Below, piece after piece: positions 38,743 through 49,430 of a DNA stretch of 64,000 bases. The DNA is from Pseudoalteromonas sp. 0303. GTDB taxonomy: Bacteria; Pseudomonadota; Gammaproteobacteria; Enterobacterales; Alteromonadaceae. A model generated the notes under the pieces. It did no database searches. It was not told the origin of the DNA and was given only the letters and a program-made list of their open reading frames with translations. The stretch spans positions 1 to 64,000 of the forward strand of contig NZ_JABVXF010000015.1 in the NCBI RefSeq assembly GCF_013349995.1. Reading direction: 5' to 3'. The position numbers and the translations under genes are program-made. The first letter of the stretch is position 1. The number at the start of each line of letters is the position of its first letter.

Positions 38743-39621
38743 ATGACTTGGATTTTCTTAACCATTTTTGCAGCTTTTATGCAGTCGTGGCGCAACGCTC
38801 TGCAAAGTAAACTCAGTGCAACAGTGAGTGTTGCCGGGGTAACGCTTGCTCGCTTTATCGTTGCCAGCCCAATTGCTGCTCTGTATTTATTTGTACTTTA
38901 TCAGTATCAAGACGCCGCACTTCCTGATTTTAACCTAGCTTTTATTGGCTACATTGTTGGCGCCAGTATCGTCCAAATCGTTGCCACTGGTTTGATGGTA
39001 AAACTGTTTAAAATGAATAACTTTGCAGTCGGTGCAGGGCTTGCTAAAAGTGAAGCGCTAATGGCGGCCATTTTAGGTGTAATGTTCTTTGGCTCAGCAC
39101 TATCACTGCTAGGTTGGGTTGGCGTATTTATTGGTGCAATTGCGGTATTGCTATTAAGTGGCATCGCGAATATTAAACACTTTAATTTGGGCACTGCACT
39201 GCTTGGGCTTGCTTGTGGTACTTCTTTTGCTCTTTCATCTTCATGGATCCGTGAAGCAAGTTTAAATTCAGGGCTGACTTTCCCGCACTCGGCCGCTTGG
39301 GTATTGGTACTGATAATCAGCTTACAAACGTTGATGCTGTGCGTTTATATTGCCCTCAAAGAGCGCGATACATTTAAGAAAATGTGGCATCACAAAGGCA
39401 CCACGACCGCTGTTAGTGTGTGTAGCTGTTTAGGTTCCATCGGTTGGTTTAGCGCCATGAGCTTGCAGCATGTTGCTTATGTAAAAACACTGGGGCAAAT
39501 TGAAGTATTTTTTACCATTATGGTATCGATTCTTTGGCTAAAACAACCGCTAAAACGCCAAGACACGGCGGGGCTTGTGTTAATTGCACTGGCTGCCATT
39601 CTGGTAATGCTACCCAACTAG
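38743..39621 (+). CDS. DMT superfamily (EamA) transporter
   Basis: 292 residues with about ten hydrophobic helices in two EamA halves (about 1-140 and 150-290). Family features are the LARFIVASPIAALYLF and the ALAAILVMLPN end. Such proteins export or import amino acids, nucleobases or other metabolites; the substrate cannot be read from the sequence. No good ribosome binding site is visible before the ATG, which lies in AT-rich DNA. It ends in a bidirectional terminator shared with the Gdx gene. Confidence 0.8.
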   Translation: MTWIFLTIFAAFMQSWRNALQSKLSATVSVAGVTLARFIVASPIAALYLFVLYQYQDAALPDFNLAFIGYIVGASIVQIVATGLMVKLFKMNNFAVGAGLAKSEALMAAILGVMFFGSALSLLGWVGVFIGAIAVLLLSGIANIKHFNLGTALLGLACGTSFALSSSWIREASLNSGLTFPHSAAWVLVLIISLQTLMLCVYIALKERDTFKKMWHHKGTTTAVSVCSCLGSIGWFSAMSLQHVAYVKTLGQIEVFFTIMVSILWLKQPLKRQDTAGLVLIALAAILVMLPN

Positions 39622-39630
39622 GTGCGTTTC

Positions 39631-39672
39631 TAGTCATTAAAAAAGCGGCTATTGCCGCTTTTTTAATGACTA
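39631..39672. terminator. Bidirectional terminator with 19-bp perfect arms
   Basis: TAGTCATTAAAAAAGCGGC and its exact complement flank a TATT loop, with A/T runs on both sides. It serves the EamA gene (plus strand) and the Gdx gene (minus strand). The right arm includes the last three codons of the Gdx gene. Confidence 0.85.
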
Positions 39673-39980
39673 ATTTTTAGGGTTATTACACCACTAATTA
39701 TCAGCAGTACTCCGGCAATGCGGCCAAATGTGGCGGCATCACCATAAAATAAAATACCGACCAAGAAAGTGCCCGCTGCACCGATTCCTGTCCATACAGC
39801 ATAGGATGTCCCCATCGGAATATCCTTCTGCGCCAACCACAACATAAAGCCACTAGCGACCATAAAGGCGATGGCTATCGCAATGCCTAACCAGCGACTG
39901 TCTGGCTGTTGAGACATCTTAAGGCCAACAGGCCAGCCAATTTCTAATAGACCTGCGACAATTAAATACAACCACGCCAT
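39663..39980 (-). CDS. sugE: Guanidinium exporter Gdx (SugE), small multidrug resistance family
   Basis: 105 residues with four membrane helices. The functional Glu lies in AGLLEIGWPVGLK (about 9-21), and the family-specific SYAVWTGIGAAGT (about 59-71) is present. The order and spacing fit the Gdx/SugE subclass, which exports guanidinium, more than EmrE-type drug pumps. Its ATG shares an A with the stop codon of the upstream GNAT-nitrilase gene (TAATG), so translation is coupled. No guanidine riboswitch was recognised. Confidence 0.85.
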   Translation of the reverse strand: MAWLYLIVAGLLEIGWPVGLKMSQQPDSRWLGIAIAIAFMVASGFMLWLAQKDIPMGTSYAVWTGIGAAGTFLVGILFYGDAATFGRIAGVLLIISGVITLKISH

Positions 39981-41512
39981 TAGTGATCTCGCTTTTTCAA
40001 GATCACGTCATACAAATCTTCACGGCGGTCTTTTAAGTTCCTGACGGTACCTTCACTGTGAAGAATTTTCAGTTTATCCATATCTAAATCACTAAATAAC
40101 AGCATTTCGGTATTCGGTGTTGCTTCATTCAAGGTCGCATCATGCGGGAACGAGAAGTCAGAAGGAGTAAGCACTGCTGATTGCGAATACTGTACGTCTA
40201 AACTTTCTACCTCTGGTAAGTTACCAACCGAACCTGCAATCACAACATAACATTCATTTTCAATTGCACGTGCTTGCGCACAATGACGAACACGTAAGTA
40301 ACTGTTTTTAGTATCCGTCCAAAATGGCACGAACAAAATATCCAGCCCTTGCTTAGCGAGAATACGCGACAGCTCAGGGAACTCAACATCGTAACAAATT
40401 TGAATACCGACACGACCCGCATCCGTTTCAAATACGGCAATTTTGTCACCACCTTGGATCACCCAATCATTTTGCTCATGGGGCGTAATATGAATTTTGC
40501 GCTGCTCATCAATTTTACCGCTACGGTGGCATAGGTAGCTGACATTATAAATTTTGTCATCTTCAGCAAGCGGCATGGAACCTGTGATAATATTGGCATT
40601 GTATTCAACCGCCATGCGCGACATCGCATCACGGAATGTTTCGGTGTACTCGGCCAGATAGCGAATGGCTTCCGTTTGATTACTTTGCTCAGTGAGACCC
40701 ATTAACGGGGCATTGAAAAACTCCGGAAACAGAATAAAGTCACTTTTATAGTCAGACACCGTATCAACAAAGTATTCCACTTGCTTGAGCAGCTCCTCAA
40801 CAGACTCAACACAGCGCATTTGCCACTGTACGGCACCGACACGGACAATTGATTTGGTCGACTCAAGTACTGTATCAGTCGGCTCAAACATAATGTTATT
40901 CCACTCAAGTAAAGTGGCATAACCAACTGACTCCTGATCTTCAGGCAGATATTTTTTAAGTAAACGTTTAACTTGGAAGTCATTAGATAGCTGAAAGCTT
41001 AAAATCGGATCGTACAGTTCTTTATGGTCAACTTTTTCGATGTACTCCATCGGCGACATCTCTGCACTGTGATTGTAATAACGCGGAATACGCCCACCCG
41101 CTAAAATAGCGCGTAAGTTATACTGACGACACAGCTCTTTACGTGCATCGTATAAGCGACGACCCAATCGCATCCCTCGGTGAGTTGATGAAATCACTAC
41201 ATCTAGACCATAAAGTGCATCACCTTCAGGATCACTAAATACTCGGTCGTGACCATCAACAATATCTTCGTAGGTATGTGGGTTAGAAAAGCGCGCGTAA
41301 TCGACCTGTACACTCAAGGCGATACCCACTAAAACACCATCGTCAACAATGCCTATTTGCCCTTCCGGAAACTGGTCTATCAACCTAAAAATAGTGTGAC
41401 TTGGCCAAGCACCTCCAAGCCCTGGGTACGCTTGATCCATGAGGGTCTTTATTTGTGGGTACTGTTCTTTGGTTAGATTACAGATCTCTAAATGCGTTTT
41501 TTCCGCCGGCAT
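39980..41512 (-). CDS. Fused GNAT acetyltransferase and carbon-nitrogen hydrolase (nitrilase superfamily)
   Basis: 510 residues in one frame. Residues 1-205 form a GNAT-like domain (GLDVVISSTHRGMRLGRRL near 103-120 as the acetyl-CoA loop). Residues 222-500 form a CN-hydrolase with a full catalytic triad: Glu264 (FPEFF), Lys339 (RKIHITPHE) and Cys373 (QICYDVEFPE). Known enzymes with this GNAT-nitrilase plan are poorly characterised; an amidase that accepts a small N-acyl or guanidino compound is plausible. AAGGAG lies seven bases before the ATG. Coupled to the Gdx exporter. Confidence 0.85.
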   Translation of the reverse strand: MPAEKTHLEICNLTKEQYPQIKTLMDQAYPGLGGAWPSHTIFRLIDQFPEGQIGIVDDGVLVGIALSVQVDYARFSNPHTYEDIVDGHDRVFSDPEGDALYGLDVVISSTHRGMRLGRRLYDARKELCRQYNLRAILAGGRIPRYYNHSAEMSPMEYIEKVDHKELYDPILSFQLSNDFQVKRLLKKYLPEDQESVGYATLLEWNNIMFEPTDTVLESTKSIVRVGAVQWQMRCVESVEELLKQVEYFVDTVSDYKSDFILFPEFFNAPLMGLTEQSNQTEAIRYLAEYTETFRDAMSRMAVEYNANIITGSMPLAEDDKIYNVSYLCHRSGKIDEQRKIHITPHEQNDWVIQGGDKIAVFETDAGRVGIQICYDVEFPELSRILAKQGLDILFVPFWTDTKNSYLRVRHCAQARAIENECYVVIAGSVGNLPEVESLDVQYSQSAVLTPSDFSFPHDATLNEATPNTEMLLFSDLDMDKLKILHSEGTVRNLKDRREDLYDVILKKRDH

Positions 41513-41773
41513 AGCTACTCCTTTTAAGGCACGAGAGAATAATCACAGCAAACATTGCTCAGCATGTTTCTTGATTAGCTTTAACTAGAGTGGCATCAAA
41601 TGCCCACTCTGCCAAGCCCCAAAGCCTAACAAACATGATGTGAACAAACGCTTAGCTTCATTCATAAACATCAGCGACAAGCGTTTACAAAGCAAATTCG
41701 AGCAATTATAAACCTGCATTGCTCAACTTTTCATCTATAATTATGCTACTCTCCGCGTGTATTTGAGGTTGGA

Positions 41774-42874
41774 TTGATCAAACACTTATTAAAACAATCA
41801 AAGCAATCTGGCTTAGAAGAGATTGAACACGTAAAATTTCTGATTATTTGTAAAATCGCCTATTTCGCGCTGATAGTTCATGTATTGCTTATCCCCGTAT
41901 TTGCTCACATAGGGGCTATTACGCTTGCTTTAGTGAATATTTTGAGTGTGCTTGCTTGGGCAAGCGGTATTTTCTTAATTAAGCAAGGACTGACTTCACT
42001 GGCACTTAGAGTATTTTGCCTTGAAGTAATTATTCATGCGGTAATTGTCTGTGCCACCCTTGGCTTAGGCGCAGGGTTCCAGTTTTACCTATGGACCGTG
42101 TCTTGTATTTTAATGATCGATTATCAATTAACCTTTAAGCGTGCAGCTTTATATAGCTTAGTGATGATTGCGATATTCGCCCTGCTATATGTATTTTTTT
42201 CAGATGTTCAGTACGGCTTTGCTTACCCAGAGTTACTACCACATGTAAATGTAATCAATATTATTATTGCCGGTTTACCTATGGTCTATGGCATGGGTCT
42301 AATCAGAGAAATCACTTTGTCACAAAGGGTTGAGTTAACAGAAATGGCAGCCCGCGACCCTCTCACCAAGCTCTATAACCGCCGTTTTGCTAAAAAATTA
42401 ATTACCGCAGCACATCAAAAAAGTATTGAGCAAGAGAGCAATCTTTGTATTGTTATGGCTGATATTGATAAGTTTAAAAGTATTAACGACAATTACGGCC
42501 ATGATAAGGGAGATACAATACTCATTAATATTGCGAAGCTAATTCGCCAATTCATTAATGATGACGATATTGCCGTACGCTGGGGTGGCGAAGAGTTTTT
42601 AATTTTATTAACCAACACTGATGCAAAACAAGCCTTCGCAAAAATTGAAACTTTACGTATCAAAATCGCCGAACTAAAAGCGCATCATGAATTCCCTGAT
42701 CTCAATGTCACGATGAGTTTTGGGCTTATTGAATGGCAACCGCTCGCTTCAATAGAAAAAATGCTGCAACACGCCGATGAAGCGCTGTATAAAAGTAAGC
42801 ATGCAGGGCGCAACCAAACAACTATTGCTAAAGGCCATCGCCCTGCTTTCAAAGATGCTGATGCGGTTAATTAA
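41774..42874 (+). CDS. Diguanylate cyclase with membrane sensor
   Basis: 366 residues from a TTG start with GAGG about six bases upstream; no in-frame ATG or GTG fits better. Six hydrophobic helices (about 20-170) form the sensor region. The GGDEF domain (about 195-350) begins ARDPLTKLYNRR and has the active site RWGGEEF (GGEEF about 274-278) and MADIDKFKSINDNYGHDKGD. The inhibitory I-site (RxxD five residues before GGEEF) reads NDDD, so feedback inhibition by c-di-GMP is probably absent. The stop overlaps the convergent acylase gene by 8 nt. Confidence 0.88.
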   Translation: MIKHLLKQSKQSGLEEIEHVKFLIICKIAYFALIVHVLLIPVFAHIGAITLALVNILSVLAWASGIFLIKQGLTSLALRVFCLEVIIHAVIVCATLGLGAGFQFYLWTVSCILMIDYQLTFKRAALYSLVMIAIFALLYVFFSDVQYGFAYPELLPHVNVINIIIAGLPMVYGMGLIREITLSQRVELTEMAARDPLTKLYNRRFAKKLITAAHQKSIEQESNLCIVMADIDKFKSINDNYGHDKGDTILINIAKLIRQFINDDDIAVRWGGEEFLILLTNTDAKQAFAKIETLRIKIAELKAHHEFPDLNVTMSFGLIEWQPLASIEKMLQHADEALYKSKHAGRNQTTIAKGHRPAFKDADAVN

Positions 42875-45149
42875 CCGCATCTATGGTGATACTGTGGGCA
42901 ATCTCCTGCGGTAATAATGGCGTTAAACCATTACTGACATAATCGTTAAACCCGGCACGATAAAATTCTGACAATGGATGTCCCGACTGCCCACCCGGAA
43001 TAGCCATTATAGCTTTATCTAAGTGCCCAGGTTGAACAATAAAGCGCTGTGAAGCACCAAAGCTACGTCCTTGCACCGAAGGCATAAAAGTATCACCAAA
43101 CCCAGGCTCCGTAGGCATATTCAATAAGCTTTTCAGTGCGGGTATTTGCTTGGCAAATGGGTGCTCAATCACTAATTCGTTAACCTTGCCCCACTCCCAG
43201 CTATGCGGGTTGTTACCATACTGCTCGGTTAGTTTAGTGATAACGCGGTCAAAAGCTCCTATCATTTGTTGTTGCCAGTTTGCATACTCAGGGTTTAACC
43301 ATGCCTGAGGCTGCGCTTCGATAAGTTGCCAAACAGCAGGTTCTAAGTCTCGTTTTACTGGTTTTAAGCTACTGTCGAGGGCTTTTAGCTTATTCTCTAA
43401 TGGGCTAAATAAGCCGTTAATCACTTCACTGCGGTAGCGCTTTACTAAGGTGTAGCCAATTGAGTCGCTACAAGCACACGCCTGCCAATTATTTAGCTCT
43501 TTTAAATACAGGGCATATTTATCGCCTGCAGTGCTAAGCTGTTTGACCAGCAGTTTATGCCAAGCCGTTAAGAAACGCGCTTCGTTATCATGTTGTAAGT
43601 CATAAAAATCTTGTTCGTTGAACTGTTGTTTTTCAAATAAGCGGTCGCGAATTTGTGCCGAGCGAGCCCCCATGGCATAAGCACCATTACCAAAGCGCTG
43701 GTCATCCTCTGCGGAAACAACGCGTGAGTTGCCCGTCCATAAACGGCCACTTTCTGGGTTTTTAACAAATGGGCGCTGGGTTTCGTTTTCGTGCCACTGT
43801 GCAGGATACGCTTGCTCAGCCACAGCTAATTGATGGGGCTCTTTACGGGCAGGCACGGCTCCCATATTCTTCCAAGCTGCATTACCTTTATCATCAACAA
43901 CCATCAGATTTTGTACAGGAATACCCACCTCAGCAGCAAGCGCTAGTGCATCATCAACCGTGTTTGCCTGCTCAAGCTTAAGTAACTCCATATCAACCGC
44001 ATACTCATGGTGAGCAACCCAACTTAGTGCATAAGGTTTGCCGTTAATTTCTTTAACTGGGCCATACTCACTCATGGTTAAAGCGTAATTTTCGATGTTG
44101 CCGTCATTGAGTAAGATAGGTTCATCTATCTGCCAGGTTTTCTCTTTACTCTCAAGGGCTATCCAATCGGCTGTATCTAAATAACCATTGGTGAATCCCC
44201 ACGCTATCTTATTATTAGTACCAACAACAATGGCAGGAGCGCCTGGTAAAGACACGCCAGTGATTTGCTGCATTTCTCCATTGAGTGGGTAATTGAGCTG
44301 AGCACGGTACCAAATGATTGGCACAGCAAACGATAAGTGCATATCGTCAGACAACATCGCAGCACCAGTTTCAGTTAACTGCCCAGTAACCGCCCAGTTA
44401 TTACTGCCTAACTCTTTACGGTCTGCAATTTCAGTCATAGCCCATTGAGGGTCTTTGAGATTAGGAATACCGCCGTCATAAGGCGCTAATTGGCTGTTGT
44501 CGAGTGCCGCTTGATAAAGGCTAGGCTGAGTAATAAAGTCGACCATCGCCTTACCATATAAATCTTCGATTTCGATCAGTGTTTTGTCGCGCTCAAAGGT
44601 GGCCGTTTGTAAATCTAAATACATACTAAAAATGATTAGTAAGCTGTCTTCGCTTTGCCAAGGTTTTGCTTCAGCGCCTGTGAGTAAATATTCAAAGCTA
44701 TCGAAACCCACTTGCGCATGGCCTTCATTAACCCCATTCGCGTACGCTTTTAATAGCGCTTTATCTTTAGCAGGTAACTGCGCGACAGCAATCTGACTGC
44801 GTTTACGTAACTGATGAAAGCGCATTTTTTTATCAAGCCCAACCGCGGCTTTGCCAAATAACTCACTAAGCTCACCTGCAGCATTACGGCGCAGTAAATC
44901 CATTTGAAAGAATCGGTCCTGACCATGAGCAAAACCAAGAGCATAGGCTGCATCTAATCGGTTTTCGGCATGAATAATAGCTTGCCCCAACGTGTCTCGC
45001 TCAATCTTAACTGATTGCGAAATCGCGTCGCTTTTACCGCGACCATCAAGTGCCGGTAAACTTAAGTTTAGTACACCATAAACAAGCCCGGTTGCGAGTA
45101 ACACCACCACGAACAAACCTATGAGTAACCATTTGATTATCTTAAACAT
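42867..45149 (-). CDS. Penicillin acylase family Ntn-hydrolase (putative N-acyl amide hydrolase)
   Basis: 760 residues. An N-terminal membrane anchor (about 5-27) places it in the periplasm. The pattern of the precursor is normal: alpha chain to about 240, linker, and a beta chain starting with the nucleophilic Ser249 in KELGSNNWAV, which appears after autocatalytic cleavage. Conserved HGQDRFFQMDLLRR lies near 75-88. Family members deacylate penicillins, acyl-homoserine lactones or polyamines; which applies here is unknown. AAGGA sits nine bases before the ATG. Confidence 0.87.
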   Translation of the reverse strand: MFKIIKWLLIGLFVVVLLATGLVYGVLNLSLPALDGRGKSDAISQSVKIERDTLGQAIIHAENRLDAAYALGFAHGQDRFFQMDLLRRNAAGELSELFGKAAVGLDKKMRFHQLRKRSQIAVAQLPAKDKALLKAYANGVNEGHAQVGFDSFEYLLTGAEAKPWQSEDSLLIIFSMYLDLQTATFERDKTLIEIEDLYGKAMVDFITQPSLYQAALDNSQLAPYDGGIPNLKDPQWAMTEIADRKELGSNNWAVTGQLTETGAAMLSDDMHLSFAVPIIWYRAQLNYPLNGEMQQITGVSLPGAPAIVVGTNNKIAWGFTNGYLDTADWIALESKEKTWQIDEPILLNDGNIENYALTMSEYGPVKEINGKPYALSWVAHHEYAVDMELLKLEQANTVDDALALAAEVGIPVQNLMVVDDKGNAAWKNMGAVPARKEPHQLAVAEQAYPAQWHENETQRPFVKNPESGRLWTGNSRVVSAEDDQRFGNGAYAMGARSAQIRDRLFEKQQFNEQDFYDLQHDNEARFLTAWHKLLVKQLSTAGDKYALYLKELNNWQACACSDSIGYTLVKRYRSEVINGLFSPLENKLKALDSSLKPVKRDLEPAVWQLIEAQPQAWLNPEYANWQQQMIGAFDRVITKLTEQYGNNPHSWEWGKVNELVIEHPFAKQIPALKSLLNMPTEPGFGDTFMPSVQGRSFGASQRFIVQPGHLDKAIMAIPGGQSGHPLSEFYRAGFNDYVSNGLTPLLPQEIAHSITIDAVN

Positions 45150-45327
45150 GCCAATTATCCTTGCGCCAGAGTAACACTGTATTAACCTGGTATATTAACC
45201 TGAGTTTTGTGAAAGAATAGTGTTGCGATACAAATAATTGAAATTAGTACTCTTAGTTTGCTGTTCATTGTTAATTACCAAAGAAATTGTCTATAGTAGG
45301 TAGATAGTATAAAACCTGATATTTCTC

Positions 45328-48300
45328 ATGCCGCTAGCGACCGATACAGATAATAAAAAACTACAAAAACTGAAGCTAGCCTTCTGGTTTTCACTTGCCT
45401 GTATCATCGTGATTGGCCTTGTAATCGACCAAATTAATTACAGCCGCGAGAAAGATGCTTTTCGAGCCCAGGAGCTGGCAAAAGTAAGCGCCTATCGTGC
45501 AGAGCTTGAAGCCACCTTAATATCTAACATTCAACTTGTACGCGGCTTGGCGGTTGCCGTTTCAGCCGAGCCCAATTTAGACCAAAGCCGCTTCACGCAA
45601 ATTGCTAGCCCCTTATTTTCAACCTCCTCAGAGCTTAGAAACATCGGCGCAGCCCCTGATATGGTTATTCAGATGACTTATCCTCTTGTGGGTAATGAGA
45701 AATCTATCGGGCTAAACTTTTTAGAAAACCCAGCGCAGCGTGATGACGCAATTAAAGCGCGAGATGAAAACCGTATTGTTATGGCCGGCCCCTTAGAGTT
45801 GGTGCAAGGTGGTCAAGCATTAATAGCAAGAATGCCCGTATTCACTCCACCAGAACTCACTTTTTGGGGGCTGCTGTCAGTTGTCCTCGATATAGATAAA
45901 ATCTACACAAACTCGGGGTTAATCGCGCTAAGTCAGCACTATGATATTGCCCTGCAAGGCAGGAATGGCCTTGGTGCTAAAGGTGATTTTTTCTACGGTT
46001 CACAGGAAGTGCTCAACACCGACCCTCTGAGCTTTAGAATTAACTTTCCAGGTGGTGAGTGGCAGATGTACACCACACCAAAATCTGGATGGCAGCCACC
46101 AAGTTCTGCTATTTGGCCGCTTAGACTGGCCATTATTTTATTCTGTATCTTGTTTGCTGGCGCCTCTGTATTCTTTTTACGCATGGTCGAAAGACAGTAC
46201 AAAAGCGAACGTATGTTAGAAACCATGAGTAGCCTTGCTAAAGTCGGCGCTTGGTCTTTTAATCTAGAGACAAAAACCGTCTATTGGTCTGATATGACCA
46301 AGCAAATTTTTAAGTTTCCTCTTAATGTACAGCCAGAGTGGCCTGCTAACTTTACACATTTCAAAGCTGGTGAAAGCCGAGATAAAATTCGTCGCCTTAA
46401 CGAGCGCGCAATCAAGTATGGTGAGAGTTTTGAGACCCAAGTTCAAATCATCACTGCTGAAGGTGATGAAGTTTGGGTACTGTTACATGGTGAAGCCGAG
46501 CATAAAAATGGCCGTTGTATAAAGCTATTTGGCTCACTGCAAAATATTGATACCCGTAAGCGGGTTGAGCTCGAAAATAACAAAATAGCCTTACATAACG
46601 AGATTTTAGCGTCTCTCACTGTTAATGATGCCGTTCTGACAGGTAACCTTAACTTATCTAAACATGTGATTGTGCAAGCAATTTGTCACGCTTTTGATAT
46701 TGATCGCGCTAGTATTTGGCTATTTAGTGACGATCGCCAATCGCTCAATACCTTTGCTATTCACGACCAAAGCCAGCCTGAATTTAGCGAGCCGATTTCA
46801 CTACAACAGTTTGAATTTCAGAATTATTTTGATGCCATTAACAATCACGCTGTAATTAATGCCAGTGATGCACAGCAACATCCTCTGACGAGTGACTTAC
46901 GCAGCAACTACCTTGATTGGTTTAATATACGCTCAATGCTGACTGTAATAATCCCTACTGGTAGCAAAACTATGGGGGTTGTGTGCGCCGAAAAGTGTCA
47001 TAACCGCAGACATTGGAGTAAAAATGAGAAAAGCTTTTTAATCGCTGTTGCGGCATTAATAGGTAGTTTACACGCCAGTCAGCGCCGCATAGAGACAGAA
47101 CAGCAACTAGTTCAAGCGAAAGAAGCAGCAGAACAAGCCGTAAAAGCCAAAAGTGAATTTTTAGCAAGCATGAGTCATGAGATCCGCACCCCTATGAATG
47201 GCGTGATCGGGATGCTCAATATCATCAAACAAACCAAACTAGATACCCAACAAAACCACCATATAGATTTGGCGCAATCATCGGCCGAATCACTATTGCA
47301 TATCATTAACGATATTTTAGATTTCTCTAAAATTGAGGCCGGTAAGCTCGATATTGAAAATGTGAGCTTCAATGTATCAAAACTACTTGGCGATACTATC
47401 GAATCGTTTGCCATTAAAGCAGAACAAAACAATACCAAGTTACTGCTAGATACCACACAACTTAATCACGGCTTTATCATTAGCGACCCAAATCGGATTA
47501 GACAAATCATCAATAACCTAGTTAGCAATGCGGTTAAATTCACAAAAGATGGTGAAATTATCGTCATCGCCAAACTCGAGACAAGCGACGAAGAATTATT
47601 CTTGAACTGCTCTGTTATTGATTCGGGTGTGGGGATTAAGCCCGAAAAGCAAGCCACTCTATTTGACTCGTTCACTCAAGCTGATGCATCAACTACACGC
47701 CAATATGGCGGGACAGGGCTTGGCCTTGCGATAGTAAAACAGCTGTGCCATTTAATGGGGGGTGATGTCAGTGTGGTTAGTTCATACGGAGAAGGCAGCA
47801 CCTTTAATTTTACTGTAAAAGTTAAGCGTGATCACTCAAAGCAAGTACCAGAGCCAAGCCATATTATAGATAAAAAGCATATTTTAATTGCTGATGATTG
47901 TAAGCTCAGTATCAATATTGCCAAAAAACAATTGCAGCTATGGGGAGCAGAGGTCGAGACCTATAGTGATATGCCAAGCTTACTTAATCGTGCTGCAATG
48001 CAAAACGATAAAGACTGCGATGCAATTTTAGTGGATTATCAGTTTTATAGCAGCGCAACAAAAGAGCACCAACAAGCATTCTTAAAATACTTTAATGCCA
48101 CCCACTGTAAACGGATTTTGATGGCACCAATGAGTCTCACTGAAAAACAAACGAGACAAACATTAAAAGTTGAGAGTATTATCTTTAAACCATTAACACA
48201 GTCTGATTTATTTAACTCACTGGCTAACGACAAATACATTGAACAGCAACAGGTTAATAAAGAAGCCTTAATAACCAAGGCCGTGACCAGTAGCGATAAT

Positions 48301-48693
48301 ACTGAGTCGCAAGTCTTACTGGTTGAAGATAACAAAGTAAATCAGATGGTGGCGGGTTCTTTGCTAAAACAAGCCGGCCTTAGTTTTGATATTGCCGAAA
48401 ATGGTCTTGAAGCGATTGCAAAACTTTCGAGCCGGGAGCAAAGCCCTTATCAATTAGTGTTAATGGATTGCCAAATGCCAGAAATGGATGGCTACCAAGC
48501 AACGCGAGCCATTCGGGCAGGTGAAGCAGGCGCAGCTCATCAAGGGGTTAATATCGTTGCTCTAACAGCAAACGCGATGCAAGGTGACAAGGAGCGTTGT
48601 TTAAACGCAGGTATGAACGATTATGTCACCAAACCTCTTAAGTTTGACTCGCTCAATAAAAAGTTAACAGTGTGGCTAAGCACTGAAGAATAA
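45328..48693 (+). CDS. CHASE-PAS-GAF hybrid sensor histidine kinase with two receivers
   Basis: 1121 residues. Membrane helix (about 17-37), periplasmic CHASE-type sensor (about 60-250), second membrane helix (about 265-285), PAS (about 300-405, TLYW-type fold), GAF (about 430-580), HisKA with His617 (SHEIRTP), HATPase (DSGVGI, GGTGLGL), a degenerate receiver (about 850-965, Asp903 in LVDYQFYS) and a canonical receiver (about 995-1115, Asp1047 in [11 protein letters not shown]). No HPt domain, so an external phosphotransfer protein is needed. Only 15 bp precede yceH. Ligands unknown. Confidence 0.87.
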   Translation: MPLATDTDNKKLQKLKLAFWFSLACIIVIGLVIDQINYSREKDAFRAQELAKVSAYRAELEATLISNIQLVRGLAVAVSAEPNLDQSRFTQIASPLFSTSSELRNIGAAPDMVIQMTYPLVGNEKSIGLNFLENPAQRDDAIKARDENRIVMAGPLELVQGGQALIARMPVFTPPELTFWGLLSVVLDIDKIYTNSGLIALSQHYDIALQGRNGLGAKGDFFYGSQEVLNTDPLSFRINFPGGEWQMYTTPKSGWQPPSSAIWPLRLAIILFCILFAGASVFFLRMVERQYKSERMLETMSSLAKVGAWSFNLETKTVYWSDMTKQIFKFPLNVQPEWPANFTHFKAGESRDKIRRLNERAIKYGESFETQVQIITAEGDEVWVLLHGEAEHKNGRCIKLFGSLQNIDTRKRVELENNKIALHNEILASLTVNDAVLTGNLNLSKHVIVQAICHAFDIDRASIWLFSDDRQSLNTFAIHDQSQPEFSEPISLQQFEFQNYFDAINNHAVINASDAQQHPLTSDLRSNYLDWFNIRSMLTVIIPTGSKTMGVVCAEKCHNRRHWSKNEKSFLIAVAALIGSLHASQRRIETEQQLVQAKEAAEQAVKAKSEFLASMSHEIRTPMNGVIGMLNIIKQTKLDTQQNHHIDLAQSSAESLLHIINDILDFSKIEAGKLDIENVSFNVSKLLGDTIESFAIKAEQNNTKLLLDTTQLNHGFIISDPNRIRQIINNLVSNAVKFTKDGEIIVIAKLETSDEELFLNCSVIDSGVGIKPEKQATLFDSFTQADASTTRQYGGTGLGLAIVKQLCHLMGGDVSVVSSYGEGSTFNFTVKVKRDHSKQVPEPSHIIDKKHILIADDCKLSINIAKKQLQLWGAEVETYSDMPSLLNRAAMQNDKDCDAILVDYQFYSSATKEHQQAFLKYFNATHCKRILMAPMSLTEKQTRQTLKVESIIFKPLTQSDLFNSLANDKYIEQQQVNKEALITKAVTSSDNTESQVLLVEDNKVNQMVAGSLLKQAGLSFDIAENGLEAIAKLSSREQSPYQLVLMDCQMPEMDGYQATRAIRAGEAGAAHQGVNIVALTANAMQGDKERCLNAGMNDYVTKPLKFDSLNKKLTVWLSTEE

Positions 48694-48708
48694 AAAGAGA
48701 GTAAACCC

Positions 48709-49335
48709 ATGCAATTATCATCAATACAACAACGCGTTATTGGCTGCTTACTCGAAAAGCAAAGTACAACACCCGAACATTATCCGTTATCTTTAAATTC
48801 ACTGACTAATGCATGTAATCAAAAATCTAACCGTGAACCTGTACTGTCTCTCACTGAAGCGCAAGTACAAGATACCCTCGATGAGCTTATTGAATCACGC
48901 TTAGTGACGGTTGATGAAGGGCTATCTGGGCGTGTAAATAAATATGCTCACCGCTTTTGTAATACCGAATTTGGCAGTTTGCAATTTACAGAGCAGCAAC
49001 GCGCCATTATCTGTTTGTTACTGTTACGTGGCCCGCAAACACCAGGCGAACTGAGAACTCGCAGCAACCGCCTCGCTGAGTTCAGTAACGTCAATGAAGT
49101 CGAAGCCGCATTAAACGCACTCATTGAACAAGAACATGTTGCACGCTTATCACGAGAGCCCGGCAAGCGAGAGAGCCGCTACATGCACTTATTTGTTGAC
49201 CCAGACAGCATTACTGAGGACATGGCTGCTAATGAGCCAGTTCAAGATAACAGTAGTGAAGTGCAACAATTACGAAGCGAAATCGAAGATCTTAAGCAAC
49301 AAATTAACGCAATAAAAGCGCATTTAGGTCTTTAA
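48709..49335 (+). CDS. yceH: DUF480 (YceH) family protein
   Basis: 208 residues. Two winged-helix domains are typical of YceH: the first begins [28 protein letters not shown] (about 3-30), the second has [23 protein letters not shown] (about 97-120). The C-terminal 20 residues form a coiled coil. The molecular function of the family is not established. 15 bp after the large kinase gene and may be co-transcribed with it. Confidence 0.9.
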   Translation: MQLSSIQQRVIGCLLEKQSTTPEHYPLSLNSLTNACNQKSNREPVLSLTEAQVQDTLDELIESRLVTVDEGLSGRVNKYAHRFCNTEFGSLQFTEQQRAIICLLLLRGPQTPGELRTRSNRLAEFSNVNEVEAALNALIEQEHVARLSREPGKRESRYMHLFVDPDSITEDMAANEPVQDNSSEVQQLRSEIEDLKQQINAIKAHLGL

Positions 49336-49430
49336 TAAAAACCGCGCCCGTAACATAATATAGTTCTTGCCTCTCATCAGAGGTGGCCCTCAAAACGCTG
49401 ACAACCACAACGAAAAATAGGAGCTCTACC

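Noticed and set aside
41513..41773. Possible guanidine riboswitch upstream of the GNAT-nitrilase/Gdx genes
   Set aside because: Only one simple hairpin (41588-41609, GAGTGGCAT arm) is seen; none of the known guanidine aptamer motifs is recognisable.
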